A stretch of DNA of 64,000 bases from Watersipora subatra (GCF_963576615.1 NC_088714.1:41138072-41202071), one strand, 5' to 3'. Counted from the first letter of the stretch, positions 48,806 through 60,426 are shown. Translations and numbers: made by a program. The notes: generated by a model from the letters alone, not told the origin.

Positions 48806-49723
48806 ATGGCTAAGAGCGTAAGATTTTCGGACATTATAAAAAGTTATAAGGACTACAACACCAGTGGGGAATTCTCTGTGTGGATTGAAAAATTAGAGCT
48901 TGTAGCAGAACTGCAGGGTGTGACTGACAAACTAAAGTTTCTGCCATTGTTCCTGTCAGGATCAGCGTTTGCAGTGTATCAGCAGTTGAGCAATGAAGTA
49001 AAGGCTGATTATAATAAGCTGAAACATGAACTGAGGACTGCATTCAGCATTGATGTCTTTTCCTCATATGAGCAGTTAAAAAGCAGGATGCTGTCAGAAG
49101 GCGAGTCTGTAAATGTATATCTTGCTGACCTGAGGCGATTAGTAAATTTAATGGGACAGACAAATCCAGATCCTTTACTCAGATGTGTTTTTGTTGGTGG
49201 CTTACCTTCGGATATAGCTTTGCAACTAAAATCAACTGTAGATGTTGATAGTATGGAATTGCCTGCCCTCGTGAGTAAGGCCAGAGCCATGTTGGCGTCA
49301 AGGGGAGCAACTACCAGCTTTGTGTGCGCTGGGTTGAAACAAGGTAGAGCCATGCTATGCTACAGTTGCTCTGAAATGGGCACATGGCTCGTCAGTGCCC
49401 TACAGGAAGAATTGACAAATCTGCAGGTAATCGTAACCAATCTGTTCGTAAGTGCTATGTTTGTGACTCGACCACTCATCTGGCCAACAGGTGTCCTGAA
49501 CGCTCGGGAAATGCGAAAGGGGGAGCATCTGCGTCGGATTCTCACCCCGCACGACAGCAATAGATACGGCGCTCCCAATAATGAATCTCCTAATCAATGG
49601 TGTAGAAACTTGATCATTAGTAGACACTGGTTGTCATCAATCTGTAGTGAGTGCCCAGGCTCTGCTGCTGCTGGGTGTCAGATACAGCGCACGTCGTACA
49701 ACTGTGATGATGTTAGATGGTAA
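48806..49723 (+). pseudogene. Gag of the 48552 element, frameshifted at its zinc knuckle
   Basis: It begins MAKSVRFSDIIKSY and has a retrotransposon Gag core (FLSGSAFAVYQQL, then LADLRRLVNLMG). A CCHC zinc knuckle starts CYSCSEMG at about 49356-49379. Its His and last Cys fall in another frame after the GGG at 49378-49380, so a one-base loss there best explains the break. A second Cys-rich motif in the shifted frame lies at about 49458-49500. The frame then runs as non-homologous sequence to 49723. Confidence 0.85.
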
Positions 49724-50027
49724 AACCACAGAGTGCCTAGGGGAGGTAGATTTGTACATTGGCACAGGAAAAAACACAGTTAGGCTCCGCTGTTTGGTTT
49801 CTATATCTTTAGTGTGCGACTGTTTAGCGATTATTGGGATGGATGCAGTGAAAAGATTGGGCGGCATGAGTGTGAGCGTTGAAGATGTGCCGTCTTTTGG
49901 GTTTTGCAAGGGTGGAGAGCCAACAGTAGCAGTAGGCATACGCAATAAACTCATCGGATTACAAGTAGAGGATACGGATTTTATAGCCACATTTGATGGA
50001 AAGAAGTGGACGGTAGCATGGCGATAG
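49620..50027 (+). pseudogene. Aspartic protease region of the 48552 element
   Basis: The active-site triplet Asp-Thr-Gly is encoded at 49623-49631, in the frame that continues to 50027. A flap-like IIGMDAVKRLGG lies at about 49834-49869. The region ends at TAG (50025-50027), directly before the reverse-transcriptase region in the same frame. The stop may be a mutated Trp codon or a readthrough stop. Confidence 0.8.
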
Positions 50028-50705
50028 AAGGACGGAGAACCCATTCTGAAAAATCAATGTGGGCAGTACAGCATCTCAGATGAGTGCAGAGAAGGCTATG
50101 AGCAGGAAGTTGAAGCATGGATTGATAGTGGATGGTTGGAAGAGCATGATGAAACAGTACACGGCAAAGTGCAAGGCATTATACCTCTCATGGCAGCACT
50201 ACAACCAAATAAGGAGAGAAAAATTCGGCCTGTGATGGACTACAGTCGGGAATTGAACCAGCATATAAACTGCAATCCAGGTGCAGATGTAGCTGTCTGT
50301 CAAGACAAGCTGCGAAAATGGCGAAAGTTTGGACCCAACTGTTGTATGCTTGACCTGAAGAAAGCCTATTTGCAGCTGTATGTGAATAATGAGCTTTTGA
50401 AATTCCCGGCTGTAAGGTACAAAGATAAGCTCTTTGTGATGACACGGATGGGCTTCGGGCTTAATGTGGCACCTAAGATCATGTCAAAGGTGCTAGGCAA
50501 GGTACTTTCATTGGATAGCAAGATTGAAGCTGGTACTGATCATTACATAGACGACATAATTGTGGATAACGATAAAGTTTTAGTAGCACATGTAAGGGAG
50601 CATCTCACCAAGTATGGCTTAGTGACTAAGGAGCCGGAGTGCATTGATGATGCTAGAGTTCTGGGGCTCCGTGTTAAAAGAGATGAGTCTGGTAGACTTC
50701 AGTAG
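50028..50705 (+). pseudogene. Reverse transcriptase of the 48552 element
   Basis: Contains RPVMDYSREL, the catalytic block MLDLKKAYLQL (Asp at about 50353), MGFGLNVAPKIM, and the YxDD box as YIDD (50544-50555). The frame closes at TAG (50703-50705), just before the RNase H region. RNase H continues in a different frame, so there is at least one frameshift or stop at this boundary. Confidence 0.88.
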
Positions 50706-52425
50706 TGCAGAGACAATGATATTGGTAAAAAGACAGAGCATGACGAAAAGGGAATTGTTCTCTCTGTGTGGGAGGCTCATAGGCCACTACCCAGTTGGTG
50801 GTTGGTTGAGAGTGGCCTGTAGTTATATGAAGAGAGAAAGTAATGATTGTGGCTGGGATGATACAGTTCCAGAGCCAGTTCAGGTGATGATAAATGATAC
50901 AATGGAGATGCTGAAGGAAAAAGACCCAGTAGGTGGACAGTGGTCAGTACCTGACAAGAGACGTGGATCAATATGGTGTGACGCAAGTAACCTGGGAATT
51001 GGTGTGTCTGTGGAGATTGATGGGCAACAGGTGGAAGATGGCTGCTGGGTACGCAAAGATGATGGCAACCATATTAATGTCGCAGAGCTGGACGCAGTAA
51101 TACGAGGTGTTAGTTGTGGAGTGAAATGGGGCCTCACATCAGTATGTGTGATCACCGACTCAGCTACAGTGTATGGTTGGGTCAACTCTATTATCACTAA
51201 CAGTAAACGACCAAACGTATGCGGCCTGGGGGAGATGCTTACACGAAGAAGGCTCAGTATGATTGCTGAGTTGGTAGAACTGTACGGCTTAGATGTAAAA
51301 ACGAAGTTAGTAAAGTCAGAAGAGAACTTAGCAGACACGCTGACGAGAGTTCCCAAGAAATGGCTGAAGGCCCGAGTGTGTGCTACAGCGGTTGTCAGTA
51401 TGCACCCAGTCCAAGCAATTAGAGACCTTCATGACACTAATCACCTGGGTGTCGACAGGACTTTTTATTTAGCCCGCCGAAAATGGGGTGACTCAGTGTC
51501 AAAGAAAGATATCGAACAGGTGGTCAAAGAGTGTCATGTCTTTAGGCAGGTAGATCCCTCACCGGTGAAATGGGATTGTGGTGAACTGGCTGTTGAAGAA
51601 ACGTGGGTAAGGTTAGCATCAGACATCACTCATTACCGAGGAATCCCTTACTTGACAGTGGTTGACTGTGGACCTAGCAGGTTCTCTTTGTGGAGACAAC
51701 TAAGAAATGAGACAGCTGAGGTGGTGGTGAAAGAGCTCGAACAAATATTTTATGAACGGGGTCCTCCTAAGGAATTTCTGTCAGACAACGGCCCATGCTA
51801 TCGCAGCCAAGTAATGAGAAAACTGGTAGAGAAGTGGGGTATCGAACACATATTCTCTTGTGCTTATCGACAGCAAGGGAATGGTATCGCAGAACGACAG
51901 CATAGAACAGTTAATAGGATGATGGCTCGAACAGGTCGCAGTGCTGAGGAGATGTTATATTGGCATAATTTCTCTCCAAAGATTGATGGGGTCATTCCTG
52001 CTGAAGAGGTGTACAAGTATGAAGGACAGCATACACCAGATGTTTCTGAAGATTCCTTCCTGCCCAGGAGTACTGAGCTGAATCCTTTTAAACCGGGAGA
52101 TGTTGTGTATGTGAAGCCACCTCAGGCAAGGTGTACGACACAATGGCAAAAGGGCAAGGTGACATCATTAGTGTCAAACACGGCGGTGAAAGTAGACTCA
52201 ATATCTAAACACATTAGTGATCTGAGGCTTTGCCACCCACATTCTGCAGCTGAGAGGGGTGACACATACATAGAAGTGCATGAGCCAGACACCGACCAGC
52301 AAGTAGAAGACGATAGCCTAGAACATGACAATGATGAATTACAATACGCCCCAGATCAGTTTCAGATTCCAGGTGACTGTGATAATCTAGCTAACAATGT
52401 TGCGGTTCCCAGTGACTATGCGTGA
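50706..52425 (+). CDS. RNase H and integrase of the 48552 element
   Basis: One open frame (it opens at 50644, overlapping the RT frame, and is homologous from about 50736). RNase H residues are seen in WCDAS, AELDAV, TDSATV and ADTLTR. The integrase N-terminal finger has HDTNH but reads C-H-V-F where C-x2-C is expected (Phe codon at 51541-51543). The catalytic triad is Asp in SDITHYRG (51622), Asp in SDNGP (51784) and Glu in GIAERQH (51892); the last two are 36 codons apart, the D-x35-E spacing. An SH3-like GDVVYVKPP tail follows at about 52100, then an acidic C-terminus. Confidence 0.9.
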
Positions 52426-52544
52426 CCAACACGAAACAAACAAACCCCCTCATAGCTTGCTGACTATCATACGTATTAAGTGATGATTTTTAAGTTTTGA
52501 AGTTTACTAATTCTGTTCTTGTTGATTTAGAAATCAAGGGGAGG

Positions 52545-52769
52545 TGTGATGATTGATGTTTTAGCATGATTTGTTAACCCAGTCTATTTTGTGTTGCTGT
52601 TCAGTTTGAAGGGGATTCCCCTTTTTCCGTTGCGTATTGGCTTGCTTACTAGTATCTGATTGGTCAGACTGATTTACTATTTTGTGCATTGCTGGGCTCT
52701 GGCTAGGCAGATTGCTCTGGCTAGTGAATGAAGTGAGTACAGTAATAAACTTGTTGCATTCTAACCACA
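52545..52769 (+). repeat. 3' LTR (225 bp)
   Basis: A direct repeat of 48552-48776, preceded by the polypurine tract and followed by the GAAGA target duplication. Confidence 0.95.
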
Positions 52770-52905
52770 GAAGATTGGGGCAAAAAAACAGTTTTGCTTG
52801 GGTAAATGGGGTAATTGCGTGACACGGGTTTGAGATGCGTGAGGCATGGAGCAATTGCGTGTTTCTCACGCCCAATGCGTGAGAGTTGGCAGGCCTGGTT
52901 ATACT

Positions 52906-54869
52906 TCCTTTTAGGATAAATAGTAATAAATAGGTTTGTATCATTTTGCTGAATTCGTCCGTTTGATAGTGACTTATTGCACACCACTATAGTACTTATT
53001 TTAGATTATTTAGTTATCTAAATTAGGTTATAGCTCAATTTGGGTTTGGGTAAACATTGCATTCGCTTCTGTAGGTTTGGTCAGTGCAGTGCTGAATTTG
53101 TTTTTTAGTTTTCAAATAATATGGATCAATAAGTTACATTGATTTATAGCTTATAATTCAGTTTTATGTCATCACATGCTCTAATCATCATTTGTTCAAG
53201 ACAGTAGCTATTTTTCAAAGCATGGCCAAATATGCATGTACATTTTAGGCAACTATAAAAAAAAATGTTTCAAATTACTTAATATTTGGTTTTTTGCATA
53301 AAAGAATCTGCTCAACAACATGGTGTTAACAGATTGTGTCATCTGTAATTGGCCCAATAGTGCCTTCAATTAGTTGTTCTTGTCAGAACCTTATTAATAC
53401 GTATTGGTTTTTATGAGTTCTCTTGTTTTCCCGGTTACAAGTTTACTGAAATTTGATGCATTTCCAATATGCAATGCTTCATTTACTTTCTTGTCACTGA
53501 ACTTTGTGGCACTTGGTCTGTTGTTTGTCTTTTTCAGTTTTTTCTGCTGATGTTATAATGCATCACTTTAATTTTTGACATACAGCTGTGTTTATTTTAA
53601 ACCAAAGAGAACCTTCTGTTCTAGGCTTTGCATTTCTTAAATTTGTTATCTGTGTTCAAATTATATTTTGTCTTTAGCAACTCAACACCTGAAATAGCAT
53701 AAAAAACCTTTTTGGGGTCGTCGTTAACAACACATTTGCTTTTACTGTACATTCATTAATGATCATTCTGGTTTCTTTACATATTTGTTTTATCTATTTG
53801 GTGGGGATTAGATATTGAGATTAGACATTGGTGTTTAGTTCGTGACTTCAGTTCTGTAGAAGGGAACTTGAATTATGCACTTTAGTTTTCATTTTAACCG
53901 TAACTAATGGTGTTGCCTTTGCATGACGTTTTTATCAATCACACTCGAGCACTCTAAAACTACACCTCAAACTTTTTTGCATCACCTTTAGCCCTTTGAA
54001 CTCTAACCTAGTATATCCAAGCAAGTTCCGTAATCCTACAACGTATTAACAACTTTCAATCAACTGTGAAAACATCTAGAATAGCCCCAATTTTCTTTGA
54101 ACTGATATTTTTATCATTTTAAAGCTCCAAACTTGTGGAACTCACTAAAAACCCAAATCAAATATAGTGAATAGTTTTTTTAGCTCTTTCGAAGATGTGA
54201 TATTTAAGAGGTAAATGAAGAAACCTGATGGTTGATGTAAACCGATTCTGATAGTCTATTTTTATGAGTAGAATAAATAGCAAATAGTTCTAGTGAGAAG
54301 CTCTTGTTGCTGAGAAGCTTACTAGGTTTGTTTTGTTTTTAATCCTTCATTACTAAAGATTTCCATCAGTATGTCATGAGAAAGTAATTTTCTGATAATA
54401 TTTTTTAGACGATTAGAAGTGCCCTCAGTATTGCAACAATATCTTAAGAAATAATGTTTCAATCGACTCAAGATTTCGGAATTATACTGATACATATATC
54501 AAAAATTAATAACCAAAATATCGCAAGTTTTCGTAAAACAGGAGTACGAAAGAAATTGAACCTATGAAGCTAAGTTCACTCGGACTTAGGATCAGGTAGA
54601 AAAATATATATCCGAATTATCTCAGGCCCTGTCTTCAAAGTATTAACATATCAGCTCAAACGTTTGACTACCTTAACATATCACGTAAACGGATTAATGA
54701 AAATTGATTATTTTGTTATATAATATATGACTACAGCGAACACCATATACATAGTGCATATACATGAATGGATTCCATTTCATCTCGTTGAAGTTGTTGA
54801 GCTAACATAATTCTGTGAACAGTTACAAATTTTATTGTAGTCTGTTACGGGATGTAGTATTCCTGCATC
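52906..54869. other. Upstream flank of the F-box gene, no other gene seen
   Basis: AT-rich. It contains one stray copy of the 9728 minisatellite unit (about 53320) and otherwise nothing recognised. Confidence 0.5.
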
Positions 54870-54991
54870 ATGGCATCCAGTAAAAGGCGTCGATTAGACA
54901 TACCTGCAGTGAGCATTTCATGCTTGGCAGAGGAACTGTTGATGAAGATTTTTCAACACCTTTCATTCTTTGAAAAAGTCAACCTCTCTAG
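54870..54991 (+). CDS. F-box/LRR protein (FBXL12-like) exon 1: F-box
   Basis: Forty codons plus two bases. An in-frame TAG lies five codons before the ATG. After a basic SSKRRR segment, the protein reads CLAEELLMKIFQHLSFFEKVNLS, the first half of an F-box (L-P-x-E-x-L-x-x-I-F-x-x-L pattern). The donor is GTATAC and the phase-2 end joins exon 2 to make Arg-Val-Cys. F-box proteins are the substrate receptors of SCF (SKP1-CUL1) ubiquitin ligases, and the F-box binds SKP1. Confidence 0.82.
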
Positions 54992-55094
54992 GTATACATG
55001 ACTTACAGTAGTGCTGTTGCTGGCTACGTTAGTTACTACATATGCCAATGTTGCATAAATGTAGGATGGGCTATAATGTTTTTGTCACACTTGT

Positions 55095-55975
55095 AAAGGT
55101 TGACTTGCAACAAAATTCACATTACAGTTATTTGTTATCAAAATATTCACCATGTCTTACTCTGTTGTGTTGTAGGTGCCAAATATGTGGAAATGTGATT
55201 ACAAGCTCTTAAAAGCTCAAAAACGAAAAGCAGCCGTAGATTGGAATCCGTTTATTTCTCTGACGTAGTCATGACAGTTTGGTTATTGTTTTGTCATGTG
55301 ATGTTCTCACGTGAATTGAAAGGCCAATAAAAGGCTCAATATAAAACTTGTCGTAGCGCTAGTTTATGACAAACACTTCGGGTTTTACCGAAGAACCCGT
55401 ATCAAATATAGATGCTCGCTACTTTACAGTTTTGTTTCGGCTTGGACTAATCGTCAAGTCGTAATCTGATCATGTGACCCAATACTTCGCAAATAATTTT
55501 TGCAGTCTTTTCGATTATCACAGGTAGCCAACAGGCTCGTCATGATTATCAGACAATGATATGTACTCCTTCGAGGTAAGGTTAAAAAATTTAATTAATT
55601 TTAACGGTAAGTTATAAGATATCACTGCTAAAAGGGACAGCATCACAATGACAATAAAACAGACGCGTAAGAACAATAGACATGGTTTTATTGAATCCGG
55701 GAAGTATTATTTGTGAAAATATTTCGACGAATAAGGTTGCATGAAAGTGTAAACAGAAACCATCTACCACAACTACGTCACATTTGAGCCATTTTGGAAA
55801 GAGAATCCAAACTACAGCGGTCTCGTGTGGCTGCGATTAACTGTTCGTTTTTGAGCTTTTAAGAGCTTGTAATCACATTCCCACATATTTTGCACCTACA
55901 ACACAACAGAGTAAGACATGGTGAATCTTTTGATATCAAATAACTGTAATGTGAATTTTGTTGCAAGTCAACCTT
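55095..55975. mobile_element. ~880-bp MITE family, copy F
   Basis: Full length with both terminal repeats, inside intron 1 of the F-box gene, only about 100 bp past exon 1. Confidence 0.85.
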
Positions 55976-56048
55976 TTTGCTAAGCTGATGTAGAGATACT
56001 GACATGGCGCTACCAGAATGGTTGCTGGATCTAAGTGTGCATAATGAA

Positions 56049-56350
56049 TGAAAATTTTAAAATTAGTTTGTGTATATAGTGTTTGTCATGGTGTATCATA
56101 AATCAGTCTGTGTATATGTATAGTGTTTGTCATGGTGTATCATAAAATAGTCTGTGTATATAGTGTTTGTCATGGTGTATCATAAATCAGTTTGTGTTTA
56201 TAGTGTTTGTCATGGTGTATCATAAAATAGTCTGTGTATATAGTGTTTGTCATGGTGTATCATAAATCAGTTTGTGTATATAGTGTTTGTCATGGTGTAT
56301 CATAAAATAGTCTGTGTATATAGTGTTTGTCATGGTGTATCATAAAATAG
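56049..56350. repeat. 40-bp minisatellite
   Basis: About 7 copies containing TAGTGTTTGTCATGGTGTAT; in intron 1 of the F-box gene. Confidence 0.93.
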
Positions 56351-56618
56351 TGAAAATCTACATTGTTTAGGCTTGAAAACTTGTACGATAAGAGAGAATG
56401 TCCTTTATGAATTATTCAAAAGTGATCTAGTCAAATCTCGGTGCCATGAATTGCCAATAACTCTATTAAAATGAGCACATGAGATAGCCAAGAGAAAATA
56501 ATACTTTCAGAGATGTCTAAAAGCTGTCTTCTTGAAGATGATATTATTTCATTTTGTTGTGGCCTCTATGTTGGTCCATTGAAATTTCTAGAGGGCTTCA
56601 AATATTTCAGCCTACAAT

Positions 56619-56970
56619 ATGCTGACGAGTGTCATAGTGACATGTAATGCAGTATGCTGACGAGTGTCATAGTGACATGTAATGCAGTATGCTGACAAGT
56701 GTCATAGTGACATGTAATGCAGTATGCTGACAAGTGTCATAGTGACATGTAATGCAGTATGCTGACAAGTGTCATAGTGGCATGTAATGCAGTATGCTGA
56801 CAAGTGTCACAGTGACATGTAATGCAGTATGCTGACAAGTGTCATAGTGACATGTAATGCAGTATGCTGACAAGTGTCATAGTGGCATGTAATGCAGTAT
56901 GCTGACAAGTGTCATAGTGACATGTAATGCAGTATGCTGACAAGTGTCATAGTGACATGTAATGCAGTAT
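56619..56970. repeat. 35-bp minisatellite, 10 copies
   Basis: The unit contains GCTGACAAGTGTCATAGTGA; copies differ by single bases. In intron 1 of the F-box gene. Confidence 0.95.
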
Positions 56971-57471
56971 GCATAGCATTGACAATTTGTAATGATGTAT
57001 CGTTTTTATTTGCTCATTTCAAATCTAGATTTGCCTACAAGACTAGATTTTGAAAAGAAAGGATTTCTGTGAATAAACTTTAGAAACAAGTCATCTGAAG
57101 TCTGGTGAGATGTAATCTGATCATTTTTATCACTTTGGTTCGAGAAACTGAACTAACCCAAATGCACCCAAATCTAACCCAATTTGTGTGAATCTTACAA
57201 ATTATTTGGTGGGATATTCTAAATCAAGACAAAATTTTGAACCTATAAGCACATAATCCATGTTTGTTTACCTGTAACAAAGTCGGGAACAACAATTTAT
57301 AAATATGTCGGAGAGGTTTATTTTGCACACTGCTGTAAGTAATGATCATACATTCTAAATTTCTTTGAAGCTTTTTGAATGGGGCTCATCATAAAGTACA
57401 GAGAAAATTGACCATAAGGCATGTTGAATTACTGTTTAAGGATATAACACTATGAATATTTCCATTTTTAG

Positions 57472-57632
57472 GGTATGCAAAAGATGGAAGAAGATATCAG
57501 TTGATAGAGAGCTGTGGAAAGTTATTGACATCGCTCCAGAAAATGCATTCAACATAAAAATTCAGAAGATTTTCAGAAAACTGGCCGGTTCACACACAAA
57601 GGTTCTTAGACTTCGTCATCATAGTACTTTCT
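57472..57632 (+). CDS. F-box/LRR protein (FBXL12-like) exon 2
   Basis: Residues 41-93 plus one base: 161 bp, phase 2 in, phase 1 out. It completes the F-box with RVCKRWKKISVDRELWKVIDI, whose V-C-x-R-W and L-W spacing is diagnostic. It then enters a leucine-rich segment (KVLRLRHHS). The acceptor is CATTTTTAG and the donor GTGAGT. The open frame continues past the donor for about 25 codons, but only the spliced product stays in frame with exon 3. Confidence 0.82.
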
Positions 57633-57929
57633 GTGAGTCCGATTTAGTCAGTCATTTTTTGCAGCTGCCAAAACCATACATGTCATTATCAACCTTTCAT
57701 CTGAAGTAACTTGTTGTTATCTCAATGTCCTTCTCAGACTTCACCTTTTGCCCTGAGGCATTGGGCGGATAGGTTCACTTGTGGAAGTGTGTCGCTTACT
57801 TTCTCATATTCTAGAATAAAATTAGTGATACTACATCAATGTTTTTAATTTAATGGTTATTTTGTCTGTTGAATACATATTTTGGTCTTTTAAGTTTTTA
57901 AATATGAACTTACATAAAATTTTAGCAGA

Positions 57930-58300
57930 AAGTATCGGTATTTTTTTATCATTCGCGATTGTGTTTTCATGGATGAGGGGGTCTGCCTGCCAAGATGTTT
58001 AAAGGTTAAAATTGGCAAAACTTTATTGCGGTTAAATTGCTTGAAAGAAAAATCGGTGCAAAATGGCATCACTAGTTATTATCAGCCATTGTGGTCAGGT
58101 TGCAGCATTAGCGTCTCTATTCTGTCAGTCTCATCACAATTATAGACTTCACAATCGCACTTTAGCTTGAATCTGAGCATTTTACCCACAATCAAATTTT
58201 GTCAATTTTATTCTTGAATCATACTGGCAGTCAGACCACCTCAAACATAAAAAACAATCACAAATATTAGAGAAATACCAATACTTTTTGATACAATCAA
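57930..58300. mobile_element. GGTCTGACTGCC foldback MITE, copy 2
   Basis: Same inverted-arm layout as the copy at 15093-15465; it lies in intron 2 of the F-box gene. Confidence 0.65.
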
Positions 58301-58410
58301 TTAAAGTTTGTGTTAGTTCATTTTTAACTCTTTTTGAGTTTAACATCCTTTTTATGCAAATTGCATGCTTTTATCACTTTTATTTTAACCTAAAGGTTTT
58401 TCTCCTGCAG

Positions 58411-59010
58411 ATTGTGAATTGATTGGCTGAAGTATTTCAGATTGTGAATTGATTGGTGGAAGTATTTCAGATTGTGAATTGATTGGCTGAAGTATTTCAG
58501 ATGGTGAATTTATTAGCTGAAGTATTTCAGATTGTGAATTGATTGGCTGAATTATTTCAGATTGTGAATTGATTGGCTGAAGTATTTCAGATGGTGAATT
58601 GATTAGCTGAAGTATTTCAGATTGTGAATTGATTGGCTGAAGTATTTCAGATTGTGAATTGATTGGCTGAAGTATTTCAGATTGTGAATTGATTGGCTGA
58701 AGTATTTCAGATTGTGAATTGATTAGCTGAAGTATTTCAGATTGTGAATTGATTGGCTGAATTATTTCAGATTGTGAATTGATTAGCTGAAGTATTTCAG
58801 ATTGTGAATTGATTGGCTGAAGTATTTCAGATTGTGAATTGATTGGCTGAATTATTTCAGATTGTGAATTGATTGGCTGAAGTATTTCAGATTGTGAATT
58901 GATTGACTGAAGTATTTCAGATTGTGAATTGATTAGCTGAAGTATTTCAGATTGTGAATTGATTGGCTAAAGTATTTCTGATTGTGAATTGATTGGCTGA
59001 AGTATTTTTG
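58411..59010. repeat. 30-bp minisatellite, 20 copies, ending at the exon 3 acceptor
   Basis: The unit runs ATTGTGAATTGATTGG and ends TATTTCAG. The first copy follows TTTTTCTCCTGCAG. The last copy runs to within about 6 bases of the acceptor TCGTAG. Confidence 0.96.
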
Positions 59011-59016
59011 TCGTAG

Positions 59017-59226
59017 CCAAATCAAACAGGAAGACTGTTGACATAACAGCAACGACATGGAATATGATGATGCAATACTGCTGTGATATCGAGGAGCTTT
59101 ATTTGGAGGCATTGGATATTAGCTCATTTAAGACTAGCTACTCTTTACCAAGCACTCTTCGGCGTCTTTATGTTGTTCACTGTTATGATAAGGCCTTCGG
59201 AAAATCTCAGACTGTTCAGGGACCTT
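59017..59226 (+). CDS. F-box/LRR protein (FBXL12-like) exon 3: leucine-rich repeats
   Basis: Residues 94-164: 210 bp, phase 1 in and out. It carries LRR-like strands IEELYLEALDIS and LPSTLRRLYVVHC; the LPSTLR-x-L-x-x-x-C pattern resembles the FBXL12 repeats. The acceptor is TTTGTCGTAG and the donor GTAAGT. The 20-copy 30-bp minisatellite of intron 2 ends only a few bases before this acceptor. Confidence 0.78.
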
Positions 59227-59369
59227 GTAAGTAAATATACTATCAACTCTTGAGATACAAATTCAATTTTTAAACTGAAAGAGAAATGTTTGCAACATTG
59301 TTTAATATTAGACAAACACCATAGCCAAGATGTAAAAGAAATCTCTGTATAAATGTGATTTGTTTTTAA

Positions 59370-59870
59370 AGGCTCTTAAACATATAATATATCAATACTA
59401 TATGTGTGTATGTGACAGACTCTCAAACATATAATATATCAATACTATATGTGTATATATAACAGACTCTCAAACGTATAATATATCAATATTATATGTG
59501 TATATGCAACAGACTCTCAAACGTATAATATATCAATACTATATGTGTGTATGTAACAGACTCTCAAACGTATAATATATCAATACTATATGTGTATGTA
59601 ACAGACTCTTAAACGTATAATATATCAATACTATATGTCTGTATATAACAGACTCTTAAACATATAACATATCAATACTATATGTGTGTATGTAACAGAC
59701 TCTTAAACATATAATATATCAATGCTATATATGTGTGTATGTAACAGACTCTTAAACGTATAATATATCAATACTATATGTGTATGTAACAGACTCTCAA
59801 ACATGTAATATATCAATACTATATGTGTGTATGTAACAGACTCTTAAACATATAACATACCTTTGTTTAC
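59370..59870. repeat. ~46-bp minisatellite (ATAATATATCAATACTATAT)
   Basis: About 10 AT-rich copies with GTAACAGACTCT spacers; in intron 3 of the F-box gene. Confidence 0.92.
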
Positions 59871-60426
59871 CCTAGAAAAGTTGACCTACAAAACATTGAA
59901 TAATATTTACCCTGGAGTGGGGTGCACAATGGCATATTTTAGTCTTACCCCTGTCCATGAACATGTCATTTTCTACACCCCATATTCAGCAATATGTACC
60001 GATCGCAGTAAATACCATATCGGATACCAATGAATAAATTTAATACAAGATTCTTAGCATACACCTACTCGTTTAGTAGAAGGGAAATGTTCAGTTATTG
60101 TGGTCTACAAACATCAAGCTATTTAATAATATATGGTGATATGACTATTATGATACATTAGTAATTATGCACATATCTATCATCAATGGACCTTACAGAA
60201 CTTGGTTATGAGGTGCCTTTGTGTACTCAGTCAAGGTGAAACGTATAGTAAGTCTACAATAGTCCGGAGTACTTGTGAGGAGTTTTTGAATGACCCATGT
60301 GTATCCCGATTATTGTTTACTCATACTCATAGGAAGCTGAAAGCACCCTATAGGATTACCAGTGTTCTTGTAGGACATATGAAGGTTGTATGGTTAACTC
60401 CATTATTCTGTAATTCTGTTGCACAG

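Larger units (their letters stand above)
48552..52769 (+). mobile_element. Young Ty3/gypsy-like LTR retrotransposon with broken ORFs
   Basis: The LTRs at 48552-48776 and 52545-52769 (225 bp each, TG...CA) appear identical. The target duplication GAAGA is at 48547-48551 and 52770-52774. The polypurine tract AAGGGGAGG is at 52536-52544. Domain order is Gag, protease, reverse transcriptase, RNase H, integrase, which is the Ty3/gypsy order. No TGG-type primer-binding site follows the 5' LTR, and the Gag ATG (48806) is only 30 bases past it. Confidence 0.95.
48312..52897. mobile_element. hAT-type non-autonomous element (host of the LTR element)
   Basis: The termini CAGGCCTGCCAAC (48312 on plus) and its complement ending at 52897 are flanked by exact 8-bp duplications GTTATACT (48304-48311 and 52898-52905), as for hAT transposition. 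Without the LTR insertion it would be about 360 bp. The right part holds repeated CACGC/GCGTG motifs. Confidence 0.85.

Noticed and set aside
48552..52769. BEL/Pao or Ty1/copia assignment for this LTR element
   Set aside because: Integrase follows RNase H, which excludes copia order, and the RT blocks look Ty3/gypsy-like rather than BEL.
55131..55175. Extra coding exon just after F-box exon 1
   Set aside because: The region is the terminal repeat of the ~880-bp MITE, seen at several other loci.
58411..59010. CRISPR-like regular 30-bp repeats
   Set aside because: Units are directly adjacent with no spacers, the DNA is eukaryotic and there are no cas genes. The same applies to 15971-16150.
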